Source: Flavobacterium panici
GTDB lineage: Bacteria; Bacteroidota; Bacteroidia; Flavobacteriales; Flavobacteriaceae
Length of the DNA: 64,000 nt
Direction of reading: 5' to 3'
Assembly (NCBI RefSeq): GCF_903819335.1
Contig: NZ_CAIJDE010000032.1
Coordinates: 1 to 64,000 of the forward strand
The translations under genes were made by a program, and so were the position numbers. How positions within the stretch are numbered: the stretch's first letter is position 1; each line of letters begins with the position of its first letter. Under the pieces are notes generated by a model. The model was not told the origin of the DNA. It saw only the letters and a list, made by a program, of their open reading frames with translations, and did no database searches. Shown here piece after piece: positions 1-8,084 of this stretch.

Positions 1-369
1 CCATTGTCCAATATTCCTCACTGCTGCCTCCCGTAGGAGTCTGGTCCGTGTCTCAGTACCAGTGTGGGGGATCTCCCTCTCAGGACCCCTACCCATCGTT
101 GCCTTGGTAAGCCGTTACCTTACCAACTAGCTAATGGGACGCATGCTCATCTTTCACCGTTGTGACTTTAATTACATCTCGATGCCGAGTCGTAATACTA
201 TGAGGTATTAATCCAAATTTCTCTGGGCTATCCCTCTGTGAAAGGCAGATTGCATACGCGTTACGCACCCGTGCGCCGGTCTCTATCTCCGAAGAAATAT
301 ACCCCTCGACTTGCATGTGTTAAGCCTGCCGCTAGCGTTCATCCTGAGCCAGGATCAAACTCTTCATCG
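1..369 (-). rRNA. rrs: 16S ribosomal RNA, 5' portion (partial)
   Basis: The complement of the universal primer-27 site (AGAGTTTGATCCTGGCTCAG) lies near 344-363. The complement of the conserved 338-region (ACTCCTACGGGAGGCAGC) lies near 24-41. The gene therefore reads leftward and leaves the window at position 1, so only about the first 370 nucleotides are present. The 5' end is placed at about 369 by analogy with other 16S genes; the exact processed end is not visible. Open frames across this stretch are artefacts of rRNA. The V1-V2 sequence fits Flavobacteriaceae, but no comparison was run. Confidence 0.97.
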
Positions 370-447
370 TATATTTTAATATTATATTGCGATGCTTACT
401 CTAGTGGTTCTTTTCGAATCTTACGATTCTATTACTCTTATTCTTTT

Positions 448-467
448 GTTCCGATTTGCATCGGAAC
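448..467. other. perfect hairpin in the 16S leader
   Basis: GTTCCGAT and ATCGGAAC form a perfect 8-bp stem with a 4-nt loop. It lies between the nearest rRNA promoter and the 16S 5' end. A role in leader folding, antitermination or RNase processing is possible but is inference. Confidence 0.6.
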
Positions 468-535
468 GGCTGTCAATTCAATATGTCTACGAACGTGTAT
501 TTCTTTTTGTCTTCGCTTGTGTTTCAAAGCGGGTG

Positions 536-566
536 CAAAACTAAAACTTCTTTTTGTTTCTCGCAA
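536..566 (-). promoter_or_regulatory. rRNA promoter P1 (proximal)
   Basis: On the minus strand a TTG element (complement of 564-566) is followed after 20 nt by TAGTTTTG (complement of 536-543). This fits the known Bacteroidota sigma-A consensus TTG-N17-23-TAnnTTTG. The next bases, CACCCGC, are shared with two further upstream copies, so the transcription start region is conserved too. Confidence 0.75.
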
Positions 567-660
567 GAAAAATTTAAAAAAAATTTGAAACTTTTTTTTC
601 GTCTCCTTTTTCTCAATTTTCCTTCCAGTCTCTCAATGAACTTCCGTGTTTTGCGGGGTG

Positions 661-691
661 CAAATGTAAAAAGCATTTTCAAATCTCACAA
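661..691 (-). promoter_or_regulatory. rRNA promoter P2 (middle)
   Basis: TTG (complement of 689-691), 20-nt spacer, then TACATTTG (complement of 661-668), followed by CACCCCGC. Same architecture and downstream context as P1, about 125 bp further upstream. The start-proximal transcribed sequence also resembles that of P3. Confidence 0.72.
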
Positions 692-781
692 GCTTTTTCT
701 AATCTTTTTTCTGAAAAATTTTTCAGTTTTGATTTCTTTTCCTGCCAGTGTTTCAGTGAACGTCTTTCGTTGTTGCGGGTG

Positions 782-811
782 CAAAAGTAGAACCTTTATT
801 TACATTTACAA
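782..811 (-). promoter_or_regulatory. rRNA promoter P3 (distal)
   Basis: TTG (complement of 809-811), 19-nt spacer, then TACTTTTG (complement of 782-789), followed by CACCCGC. It is the third member of the tandem promoter array, 121 bp upstream of P2. Confidence 0.72.
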
Positions 812-812
812 G

Positions 813-1423
813 CCTTTTTTTTATATTTTTTCCATCTTTTCTGCATTTATTTCTTAACTTCCTGATAACACAAGTTTTACAATTTGAACTTTTTTAAAAT
901 ATTATCAGGTTTTTCTGCATCTCTTTGCTTTTTCCTTATTTTAGCACGCTTTCTCTATTCCGTTTTTGAGGAGTTTTTATGTTTTACACTTGTTTTGACT
1001 GGTTTTGCCGCAAAGGCATTAAGACGCAAAGTCTGGTTTTTCTACCGTTTTATTAATCTCGCAGAGCCGCAAAGGCGCTAAGTTTCTATTTTTGGGATTG
1101 TTTTTCTTCTGGAAGAGTCCATCCTTCGTGATTTTTTATTCTCAAAACTCATGCCATAGCCCCGATAGAGTGGAAATCCTTTTGTGTCTCGTTTCTTTAA
1201 CGAGACACAAAAGATTGGAACGGATAGCGGGAAATAGCTCCTTATAAAAAGTAAATTCCAAATTTTTTAAAATCCAAATTCCAAACCAAAAGGCTTCGAC
1301 TTCGCTCAGCCGGACATGACATATACAATAGATATAACGTTGCGCATAAGACGCACTGCTGTGTGTCTCTACAGAAAATTGGGACTTAAGTATAATTATA
1401 CATATAATATGTATATAAAAACA
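813..1423. other. gene-free region upstream of the rRNA promoters
   Basis: No credible gene is seen. The stretch is AT-rich and holds decayed repeat pieces: CGCAAAG-type fragments near 1009-1082, an extended palindrome (1153-1241) and one TTCGACTTCGCTCAGC repeat near 1291-1319. The open frames here have low-complexity, Phe/Leu/Ser-rich translations and no recognisable domain. Confidence 0.7.
1153..1241. repeat. extended imperfect palindromic element
   Basis: The core is a perfect 13-bp inverted repeat, CTTTTGTGTCTCG (1179-1191) against CGAGACACAAAAG (1201-1213), with a 9-nt loop. The symmetry extends outward imperfectly: ATAGCCCCGATAGAGTGG on the left resembles the complement of GGATAGCGGGAAATAGCT on the right. 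Similar 'CCCCGAT...GATAGCGGG' elements recur between genes in flavobacterial genomes, from general familiarity. Confidence 0.65.
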
Positions 1424-1454
1424 AACCCGACAGGTTTTGAAAAACTGTCGGGTT
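1424..1454 (-). terminator. hairpin terminator, CCCGACAG family
   Basis: AACCCGACAGGTTTT pairs with AAAACTGTCGGGTT. It lies just beyond the 3' end of the permease gene (1478) and is followed on the minus strand by a T-containing stretch. The same hairpin recurs at about 13204, 30822, 63092, 63316 and 63538. Confidence 0.6.
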
Positions 1455-1477
1455 ATGAAATATCTTGTTTTAATAAA

Positions 1478-2713
1478 TCAATCGAAGCGAATTGCTTTTA
1501 CAGGAGAGATTTTTGTTATTATATAGGAAGGAATTAATAATACTAAGAAGCATACCGTGATGGTTAGTAAATTCAACAGGACTATATAACCCCAATTTAA
1601 ATATACGGGAGCTTGGTTAACATAGTAGTTTTCGGGATTTAGATGAATGATTCCGAATTGCTGTTGAATTAACAGTAGTGTAATTCCAATTAAGTTACCC
1701 CAAAACAGCCCTCGAACAATTAGATAGAATGCATTATATAGAAAAACTTTGCGAACTGTCCAGTTATTTGCTCCTAATGCTTTTAGGATTCCGATCATTT
1801 GTGTGCGCTCTAAAATAAGAACCAATAATGCTACTACCATATTAATTGTAGCAACGAGAATCATTATGGCAAGGATTACAATTATATTGAAATCAAAAAG
1901 CTGAAGCCAGTCAAAAATATAGCTGTACTTTTCGGTAATTGTTTTTGTATCGAGATTTGAAGAGATTTGTTCGTAAATCTGGTTTCCTGTTTCTTTAATC
2001 GTTGTAAAGTCTTTTACAAAAACTTCAAAAGCTCCAACTTGATCCGGAGTCCATTTGTTTATTCGCTGAATATGGCGAATATCTCCTATTATATATGTAG
2101 CGTCAAAATCCTGGAATCCTGAACTAAAAATTCCTGTGATTTTAAATCGGCGGCTGTTGGGCAGTTTTCCTTGTTCTTCTTTTATGAAGAAGGTGTTGAA
2201 ACTGTCTCCTAATTTTAAATTCAATCGATCTGCAAGAAATCTTGAGATAATAACTTCTTCAGTTAGTGTTTTAGAAAAATCGGGTAATTTACCTTCTACT
2301 AAATACTCTTTTATATTATTCCAATTATAATCTGCTCCTACTCCTTTAAAAACAATTCCTTCAAAGGCATTTTCTGTTCTAATTATTCCGGCTTTGCTTG
2401 CTACTGCCTGAATATGGCTTACTTCTGGAACTGATTTGAAATTTGGATAAAAATCCTGTTTTTTCGAAATTGGAATTAAGGTTATCTCTGAATTATTGTT
2501 GTCATAATTCGAAATAATGATCTGACCGTTGAAAGCTGAAACTTTTTCGCGTATTTTTTGCTGCAATCCAATTCCAGTTGCTACAGAAACCATCATCATA
2601 ATAATACCAATTGCAATTGCTGAAATAGCAATTTTAATAATTGGCGCCGATATACTGCTTTTGTAATCTTTTGCAGTGATGAGTCTTTTTGCTATAAAGT
2701 ATTCTAGATTCAA
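1478..2713 (-). CDS. FtsX/LolC-LolE-type ABC transporter permease
   Basis: A 411-residue inner-membrane permease. The N-terminus (LEYFIAKRLI) is typical of LolC/LolE-like proteins. TM1 lies at about residues 25-48, followed by a large periplasmic MacB-PCD-type domain (about 49-265) with a GVGADYNWNNI segment. Three more TM helices lie at about 280-305, 325-350 and 375-398, which is the four-helix FtsX topology. By family this would extract lipoproteins from the inner membrane for outer-membrane delivery, or act in a similar export reaction. No ATPase subunit is adjacent, so its partner must be encoded elsewhere. The gene is followed by a CCCGACAG hairpin. The family is certain; the exact substrate is not. 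Confidence 0.85.
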   Translation of the reverse strand: MNLEYFIAKRLITAKDYKSSISAPIIKIAISAIAIGIIMMMVSVATGIGLQQKIREKVSAFNGQIIISNYDNNNSEITLIPISKKQDFYPNFKSVPEVSHIQAVASKAGIIRTENAFEGIVFKGVGADYNWNNIKEYLVEGKLPDFSKTLTEEVIISRFLADRLNLKLGDSFNTFFIKEEQGKLPNSRRFKITGIFSSGFQDFDATYIIGDIRHIQRINKWTPDQVGAFEVFVKDFTTIKETGNQIYEQISSNLDTKTITEKYSYIFDWLQLFDFNIIVILAIMILVATINMVVALLVLILERTQMIGILKALGANNWTVRKVFLYNAFYLIVRGLFWGNLIGITLLLIQQQFGIIHLNPENYYVNQAPVYLNWGYIVLLNLLTITVCFLVLLIPSYIITKISPVKAIRFD

Positions 2714-2821
2714 TTTAGGGTTCTGTTATGATTTATATTTCTTATCCTATTTCAGGTTATTCAAAAATACATTTAAAAAAGCGAAATGTATAATCTTAAA
2801 GTAACAATGCTATTTTAATTC

Positions 2822-3316
2822 TTAAAGTGGTAATTTCTTTTTCATTTCTTCTACTATATTATAAGCTGCGGGACAGATTGCAACATTTTTCAAAGTCAGA
2901 TCAGCAATTTGATGGAACTTTTTACGATCTGTATGCGGAAACTCCCGGCAGGCTTTCGGCCTTACGTCGTAAATCATACAATAATTCTCGCTATCCAGAA
3001 ATGTACAAGGAACGCTTTTCAAAACATAATCTTTGTCTTCATCAATACGAAGATACTGGTCGATAAATTGTTGTGGTTTTTGTCTGAAAGATTTTGATAT
3101 TCTTTCAATATCTGCCAAAGTAAATAGAGGCCCAGTTGTTTTACAGCAATTGGCGCATTGTAAACAATCTGTTTTTTTAAATTCGGCATCATGCAGGTCC
3201 TGCATAACGTAATCTAAATTCTTTGGCTGTTTCTTTTTCAGCTTATCAAAATACTTTTTGTTTTCGATATGCTTATCTTTGGCTAACTTATTTAAGTTAT
3301 TTAAAATCTGTTTCAA
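2822..3316 (-). CDS. YkgJ-family cysteine cluster protein
   Basis: A 164-residue soluble protein with the CxxCxxCC pattern (CLQCANCC) at about residues 55-62. A second set of cysteines lies near 104-124 (CTFLDSENYC...KAC), followed by REFPHTDR. This spacing is the signature of the YkgJ/UPF0153 zinc- or iron-binding cysteine cluster family, whose biochemical role is poorly defined. It is divergent from the methyltransferase at 3391, with a 74-bp shared upstream region. A TAnnTTTG-like promoter element lies at 3340-3347. Confidence 0.85.
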   Translation of the reverse strand: MKQILNNLNKLAKDKHIENKKYFDKLKKKQPKNLDYVMQDLHDAEFKKTDCLQCANCCKTTGPLFTLADIERISKSFRQKPQQFIDQYLRIDEDKDYVLKSVPCTFLDSENYCMIYDVRPKACREFPHTDRKKFHQIADLTLKNVAICPAAYNIVEEMKKKLPL

Positions 3317-3339
3317 GTTTAATATTTAAAATTGAGCTG

Positions 3340-3347
3340 CAAAATTA
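3340..3347 (-). promoter_or_regulatory. -7 promoter element for the YkgJ-family gene
   Basis: The minus strand reads TAATTTTG (TAnnTTTG) 24 bp before the ATG. No clear TTG at the -33 position was found. Confidence 0.45.
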
Positions 3348-3390
3348 AACAACTTTAAACTTGAAACCTTAAACTTTGAACTAAATTACA

Positions 3391-4098
3391 ATGAAAGATC
3401 TTTTTGGGAAAGCGATGTATGATTTCCAAACCAATAATTCGCCCGAAGATATTATTACTGAAACTTCAATTTCTGAAGAAGATGAAATGAGCGTTGAATA
3501 TTTATTCCGCTCTTATGATGAAATGCCGAAAATTGAACAAAAGGCTTTACAATTAGCAACAGGAAAAACTTTAGATGTGGGATGCGGAGCCGGAAGCCAC
3601 AGTTTGTCTTTACAAAATGACCGCAATTTAGAGGTTATTTCAATAGATATTTCTGAAAAAGCAATTGAAACTTGCAAGCTTCGCGGTTTAAAAAATGCCA
3701 AAGTTGAAAATATATTAGATTTTGAAGGAGAAAAATTTGATACGATTATTTTGCTGATGAACGGAACTGGTATTTTTGGGAAATTAGAAAATTGCAATAC
3801 GTATTTATCAAAACTAAAATCGCTTTTGAATTTAGGCGGGCAAATTTTAATTGACAGTTCTGACATTATTTATATGTTTGATGAAGATGAAGATGGCGGA
3901 AAATGGATTCCATCTGAAACAGAGTATTACGGAGAACTTACTTTTACTATATCGTATAAAGGAGAAAAAGAAGATACTTTTGACTGGCTATACCTCGATT
4001 ATAACACACTGCAGAATGCTGCAATTGCAAATGGATTAAAATGTGAATTAGTTACGGAAGGTGATCATTATGATTATCTGGCCCGACTTTCAATATAA
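3391..4098 (+). CDS. class I SAM-dependent methyltransferase
   Basis: A 235-residue Rossmann-fold methyltransferase. Motif I is LDVGCGAG (residues 61-68), the acidic residue after beta-2 is in VISIDIS (about 82-88), and the motif corresponding to beta-4 is FDTIILLMNGTG (about 115-126). The substrate cannot be deduced. The next gene starts 13 bp downstream on the same strand, so the two are probably cotranscribed and end at the bidirectional terminator at 4701. Confidence 0.85.
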   Translation: MKDLFGKAMYDFQTNNSPEDIITETSISEEDEMSVEYLFRSYDEMPKIEQKALQLATGKTLDVGCGAGSHSLSLQNDRNLEVISIDISEKAIETCKLRGLKNAKVENILDFEGEKFDTIILLMNGTGIFGKLENCNTYLSKLKSLLNLGGQILIDSSDIIYMFDEDEDGGKWIPSETEYYGELTFTISYKGEKEDTFDWLYLDYNTLQNAAIANGLKCELVTEGDHYDYLARLSI

Positions 4099-4111
4099 AT
4101 ATCTTTTAATC

Positions 4112-4660
4112 ATGGAAAATTTAGATTTAGAAAAATTAAAATACCCTATAGGAAAATTTGAAGTTCCTAAAGAATTCACCTCTAAATACATTTTAGATAG
4201 GATTGAAGAGATTTCGACTTTTCCAGAAAGGTTAAAAAAGGAAGTTACCCCTCTTAATGGCGAACAATTAGACACTCAGTATCGACCTGAAGGCTGGACT
4301 GTTCGACAAGTAATTCATCATTGCGCCGAAAGTCACATGAATTGTTACATTAGATTAAAGTGGGCTTTAACTGAGAACAATCCGATTATAAAACCTTATG
4401 ATGAAAAATTGTGGTCTGAAATGCCGGATAATTTAACGATGCCAATCGCTCCGACACTAAATTTATTAGAAGGATTGCATTTTAGATTAGCATATATAAT
4501 GAAAAACTTATCGCAAGTTGATTTAGAAAAGTCATTTATTCATCCCGAGAATAATTCTGAATATCGAATTCAACAAATTATTGGTATGTATGCCTGGCAC
4601 GGAAATCATCATTTAGCACAGATTGTCAATTTAAAGAATCAGAAAAACTGGAAACAATAA
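4112..4660 (+). CDS. YfiT/BstA-like DinB-superfamily protein (putative metal-dependent hydrolase or thiol transferase)
   Basis: The ATG at 4112 gives 182 residues; an upstream in-frame start at 4061 would overlap the methyltransferase and lacks family similarity. The sequence starts LKYPIGKF, and the DinB-type four-helix metal site is visible as VIHHCAESH (about 76-84) and WHGNHHLAQI (about 162-171). In Gram-positives this family includes bacillithiol transferases. In Bacteroidota several members are annotated as putative metal-dependent hydrolases. Metal binding is well supported; the reaction is not. Confidence 0.85.
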   Translation: MENLDLEKLKYPIGKFEVPKEFTSKYILDRIEEISTFPERLKKEVTPLNGEQLDTQYRPEGWTVRQVIHHCAESHMNCYIRLKWALTENNPIIKPYDEKLWSEMPDNLTMPIAPTLNLLEGLHFRLAYIMKNLSQVDLEKSFIHPENNSEYRIQQIIGMYAWHGNHHLAQIVNLKNQKNWKQ

Positions 4661-4700
4661 AATGTTTCTTTTTTATACAGTGTGTATTTATTACATAAAA

Positions 4701-4728
4701 AAAACCTCTTCTAAATTAGAAGAGGTTT
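4701..4728. terminator. bidirectional terminator
   Basis: AAAACCTCTTCT pairs with AGAAGAGGTTTT around an AAATT loop, with A and T tracts on the two sides. It lies between the convergent genes ending at 4660 (+) and 4737 (-). Confidence 0.85.
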
Positions 4729-4736
4729 TTTATGAT

Positions 4737-5369
4737 CTAAGGTATATTTAAATACTTATGTGTTTGAAGTGAAACTCTCCATTTCGGATTATTCATTACA
4801 TAATCAACAATCAGCGGAGTCATTTCTTCTTTTTTACTCCACTCTGGCTGAAGAAACAAAATAGCATCATCATTAACTAATTCTGCTTGTTCTTCTGCAA
4901 AGATAAAATCGTGCTTATTATAAATAATTACTTTTAATTCATGCGCGTTAGCATAAACATCTGGTGTTGGAAGTTTGTTTTTCTTTGGCGAAAGACAAAT
5001 CCAGTCCCAAGTTCCAGATAAAGGATAAGCTCCGGAAGTTTCAATATGAACTTTTAAGTTTTTATTTTTTAATTGCTGCGTCAATAGTGTCATGTCCCAT
5101 GTAAGTGGTTCACCGCCGGTAACCACAACTGTATTGGCATAACTTGAAGCATTATTTACAATTACATCGATATTTGTTGGCGGATGCAGTTCTGCATTCC
5201 AGCTCTCTTTCACATCACACCAGTGACACCCAACATCACAACCTCCAATTCTAATGAAGTAAGCAGCGGTTCCGGTATGATATCCTTCGCCCTGAATGGT
5301 ATAAAATTCTTCCATCAAAGGCAGCATGGCTCCTTTGTTTACTTCTAATTGTATTTCTTTTGGTAACAT
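4737..5369 (-). CDS. queE: 7-carboxy-7-deazaguanine synthase
   Basis: A 210-residue radical-SAM enzyme of the queuosine/preQ0 pathway. It converts 6-carboxy-tetrahydropterin to 7-carboxy-7-deazaguanine. The cluster-binding CxxxCxxC motif is at C44, C48 and C51 (GGCDVGCHWCDV), the variant spacing seen in many QueE proteins. The N-terminal EEFYTIQGEGYHTG and the TGGEPL motif (about residues 97-102) are also typical. It is a single gene with its own promoter (5387-5414) and a short leader of about 12 nt. queA, acting later in the pathway, is at 30875. Confidence 0.93.
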   Translation of the reverse strand: MLPKEIQLEVNKGAMLPLMEEFYTIQGEGYHTGTAAYFIRIGGCDVGCHWCDVKESWNAELHPPTNIDVIVNNASSYANTVVVTGGEPLTWDMTLLTQQLKNKNLKVHIETSGAYPLSGTWDWICLSPKKNKLPTPDVYANAHELKVIIYNKHDFIFAEEQAELVNDDAILFLQPEWSKKEEMTPLIVDYVMNNPKWRVSLQTHKYLNIP

Positions 5370-5386
5370 TATTTTAATTTAATGTG

Positions 5387-5414
5387 CAAAGATAGTCAAT
5401 TAATTACGGAACAA
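5387..5414 (-). promoter_or_regulatory. promoter of queE
   Basis: On the minus strand TTG (complement of 5412-5414), a 17-nt spacer and TATCTTTG (complement of 5387-5394) match TTG-N17-23-TAnnTTTG. The predicted start is about 12 bp before the ATG. Confidence 0.65.
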
Positions 5415-5415
5415 A

Positions 5416-5448
5416 AAAACCGATAGTTCAAAGCGAACTATCGGTTTT
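5416..5448 (-). terminator. terminator of the exb-ton-TPR operon
   Basis: AAAACCGATAGTTC pairs with GAACTATCGGTTTT, with a 5-nt loop and an oligo-T tail on the minus strand. It lies 24 bp beyond the TPR gene and directly abuts the queE promoter. Confidence 0.85.
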
Positions 5449-5471
5449 AATAAATTAGTTTAAAAACTATA

Positions 5472-7142
5472 TTATTTTAAAGCTTTCACAGATTGTGAAG
5501 CGTATGCATTTGCCGGATCTAAAACTAAAGTTTTATTGAAATATTCAATTGCTTTTGCTTTATCAGTGTTTGCATAACTTGCTCCGATACTGTTGTAAGC
5601 TTCTACGATTTTTTTAACTGTAGCTGGTTTTGCTAATTCTTCAGCACCTTTTGCAGTTGTTTTAGCAACGTACTCTTCGTAGTTTTTGATAATTAAATCA
5701 TCTTTCTCTAACAAGTTGTTGATTCTTCCTTTGTATAAGTAAGCCTCATCATAAGTTGGAGATGCAACTAAGATTCTGTCAAAAGCAGCATCTGCTTTAG
5801 CTAACTGAGCAGCATCGGCAACAGCTCCGCCAGTTTTATTAGCATTTGCGTAGTAAACAGAAATACCGTAGTAAACGTTATCATCTAAGTAATTCTTAGA
5901 GTCTTTATTGTTTGCACCGAATTCAAAGATAGAAGCAGCCTGACCAAATTGTTTTTTACCAAATAAAGCTTTTCCTAAATCATTAAGTTCTTCAACTACT
6001 AATGGTTCTAATTCGATTGCTTTTTTGATATCTGCAAGACCTGCGTCAAATGAAGCCTGATCTACAGCACCTTCAGCATTTGTTCCTTTTTTGATTTTAG
6101 ATAAACCTAAATATAAATAATCTCTGCCAATTACTTTATTCGTTGGAGTTTTGATATAATCTTCGATAGATTTGATAGCTACATCAACATTTCCGTTTTC
6201 ATAAGCAGCATAACCTAAATATCTAAAGATTCTAGGGTTTACTTTATCTTCAGCAATCATTTTGTTTGCTACAGTTTCTAAACTCTTGTAATCTTTTACC
6301 AAGATCAAGAAATCTGCGTGACGCATTTTAGAATCTAAAGAGTAATCTGTTAAGCTTAGGTATTTTTCGTAGTTAGTAATTGCGTTTTGCAAATTAACTT
6401 TAGCTGTAGAAGGTTTGTTTCTTCCCCATTTGTAATATGTTTCAGCTAATTCTCTGTAAACTGGACCATAATTTGGGTTCAAAGCGATAACTTCATTGAA
6501 AGATTTAATAGCTTCATCGTAAGATTTTGCTCCTTTCAATAAAACACCTAATTGCATTTTTGCTCTTAAAAGAGTTGGATCTGCTGTAAAAGCATCACGA
6601 TAAGCTTTGTAAGCATCATTTTGATTGTTAGCTCCATAATATGCATCTCCGATAGCCAAAAGTGCACTTGCATTTTGCGGTTCGATTAATAAAGCTTTTT
6701 TCAAACTTGCAACTGCATTTGTATAATCTGGATTTACAGAGTTCATGTAAGCTTTACCAATGTAAATGAATTCATCTACGTCTTTACGCTTAATATCTTT
6801 TGTTGCCAAAGCAAAGTTAGCTTGTGCACTAGCAGTGTTTTTATTATCAAGATCGATTTGACCTAAACCAATATAGTTTAAGTTTTTCTTATCTGATGCT
6901 TCAATTCCGTTTAAGTAATATATTTTAGCAGAATCAACAACACTCTGATTTAAGTAAATATTACCTAAAACAAAATTAGCTTCTCCATCAGAAGGTTTAG
7001 CTTTGATGATTGATTTAAGTAATGATTTTGCTTTTTGAAACTGTTCAGCATCGATTGCCTTTTTTGCTTCTTTAATGTCTTGCGCATTTGCAACAGAAGC
7101 TGTAGCAATCATAGCAAGACTAAAAATTTTAAATTTATTCAT
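5472..7142 (-). CDS. secreted/periplasmic tetratricopeptide-repeat protein
   Basis: A 556-residue protein with a signal peptide (MNKFKIFSLAMIATASVANA, cut before Q21). TPR units run through most of the length; typical helix pairs such as SAKIYYLNGIEASDKK, ALLIEPQNASALLAIGDAYY and EVIALNPNYGPVYRELAETYYKWG are visible. No enzymatic domain is seen. It is the last gene of the exbB-exbD-exbD-tonB operon, 16 bp after the PstS-like lipoprotein. A scaffold role for the energised TonB complex or for a cell-envelope assembly is an inference from that linkage. Confidence 0.85.
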   Translation of the reverse strand: MNKFKIFSLAMIATASVANAQDIKEAKKAIDAEQFQKAKSLLKSIIKAKPSDGEANFVLGNIYLNQSVVDSAKIYYLNGIEASDKKNLNYIGLGQIDLDNKNTASAQANFALATKDIKRKDVDEFIYIGKAYMNSVNPDYTNAVASLKKALLIEPQNASALLAIGDAYYGANNQNDAYKAYRDAFTADPTLLRAKMQLGVLLKGAKSYDEAIKSFNEVIALNPNYGPVYRELAETYYKWGRNKPSTAKVNLQNAITNYEKYLSLTDYSLDSKMRHADFLILVKDYKSLETVANKMIAEDKVNPRIFRYLGYAAYENGNVDVAIKSIEDYIKTPTNKVIGRDYLYLGLSKIKKGTNAEGAVDQASFDAGLADIKKAIELEPLVVEELNDLGKALFGKKQFGQAASIFEFGANNKDSKNYLDDNVYYGISVYYANANKTGGAVADAAQLAKADAAFDRILVASPTYDEAYLYKGRINNLLEKDDLIIKNYEEYVAKTTAKGAEELAKPATVKKIVEAYNSIGASYANTDKAKAIEYFNKTLVLDPANAYASQSVKALK

Positions 7143-7158
7143 CTTTATAGTAATTAAT

Positions 7159-8082
7159 TTATTCTTTATCGTTTATAATTTGACTTCTAATATTGAATTT
7201 TCTGCCTGGAGTCTTTACAGGCATTAACCCAGATTTCAAAACTATTCTTTGACCAATCTCACCAGCCATGAAAGAGGCAAGTCCCATTCCTAGTCCAGAA
7301 TAACCCTGACAGTTTATAATAAACAAATCACGTGCCAAAGGATATTTGTTTAATGCTATGTTAGTTTGACTAGGGCTGTAATATTCATTATCATTTAACC
7401 CCTTAACACTTAAAACATCAATTTTCTTTATTGTCTCAACCATGTCCGGTGACGGCTGTGACAGCCAATTCACTCCAACAACACCAATCATTTCATCATT
7501 TTCTGAAACAAATTTAATAACTTCATCATTTGTTTTGAAAGAAAAAACACCTGCAGAAGGGAAATCTTTTACTTTCGCCAGTTCTTTCATATAGCGTACT
7601 GTGCTGGAATTTGGATTGTCAAAAACAATTCCTTTTATCTTAGAATCACCTTTACCCTGTAAAAAATCAATTACAGTTTTCAACGCAATTAATGTATCAT
7701 TATTGTTCTTTTTTGCAATTAAGGCAATTCCATCAACTGCAAAAGGTGTAACTCTAGGTTTAATTTTACTTTTTTCGAATCTTCCTAATTCTTCATTAGT
7801 CAATTTTCTAGCTGTTACAACAACTTTAGCTTTCTTATTTAACAGGTCGTTAATAAGCTCCACTTCTGACTTTGGCTTAACGGTAATCTTAGCATCGTAA
7901 TATGTCCCTTCAAAAACAGCAACCTGATCATCGACAATTTGCTTTATAGTTTCATCAACAGTAACATCAACTGATCCTTTTAAAATTGTTTCGTTTTCAG
8001 ATTCATTTTTGCTTTTTTGGTTGCACATAACAAACAAAAAAACAAAAAGAACCAAACCAACAACTTTACTATATTTTAACAT
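7159..8082 (-). CDS. PstS-like phosphate/anion-binding lipoprotein
   Basis: A 307-residue lipoprotein with the lipobox ending at C20 (FLFVMC). The mature part fits a periplasmic binding-protein fold of the PstS type: VDVTVDETIKQIVDDQVAVFEGTY at the start, GIVFDNPNSSTVRYMKE in the middle and KYPLARDLFIIN near the end. In PstS families the last is the 'YPL.R.L' strand. No pstCAB genes are adjacent. It instead sits between tonB and the TPR gene, which argues against a classical ABC importer role and for a function tied to the Ton system. The ligand is unknown. Confidence 0.82.
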   Translation of the reverse strand: MLKYSKVVGLVLFVFLFVMCNQKSKNESENETILKGSVDVTVDETIKQIVDDQVAVFEGTYYDAKITVKPKSEVELINDLLNKKAKVVVTARKLTNEELGRFEKSKIKPRVTPFAVDGIALIAKKNNNDTLIALKTVIDFLQGKGDSKIKGIVFDNPNSSTVRYMKELAKVKDFPSAGVFSFKTNDEVIKFVSENDEMIGVVGVNWLSQPSPDMVETIKKIDVLSVKGLNDNEYYSPSQTNIALNKYPLARDLFIINCQGYSGLGMGLASFMAGEIGQRIVLKSGLMPVKTPGRKFNIRSQIINDKE

Positions 8083-8084
8083 AA

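Noticed and set aside
131-588. Open frames within and just outside the 16S gene
   Set aside because: They lie in rRNA or in its promoter/leader and have no recognisable domain.
456-1081. Two + strand frames of 133 and 65 residues in the rRNA upstream region
   Set aside because: Low-complexity Phe/Leu-rich translations over the tandem promoters and repeat pieces; not genes.
4061-4111. Longer N-terminus of the DinB-like protein
   Set aside because: It would overlap the methyltransferase and adds residues with no family resemblance; the ATG at 4112 is preferred.
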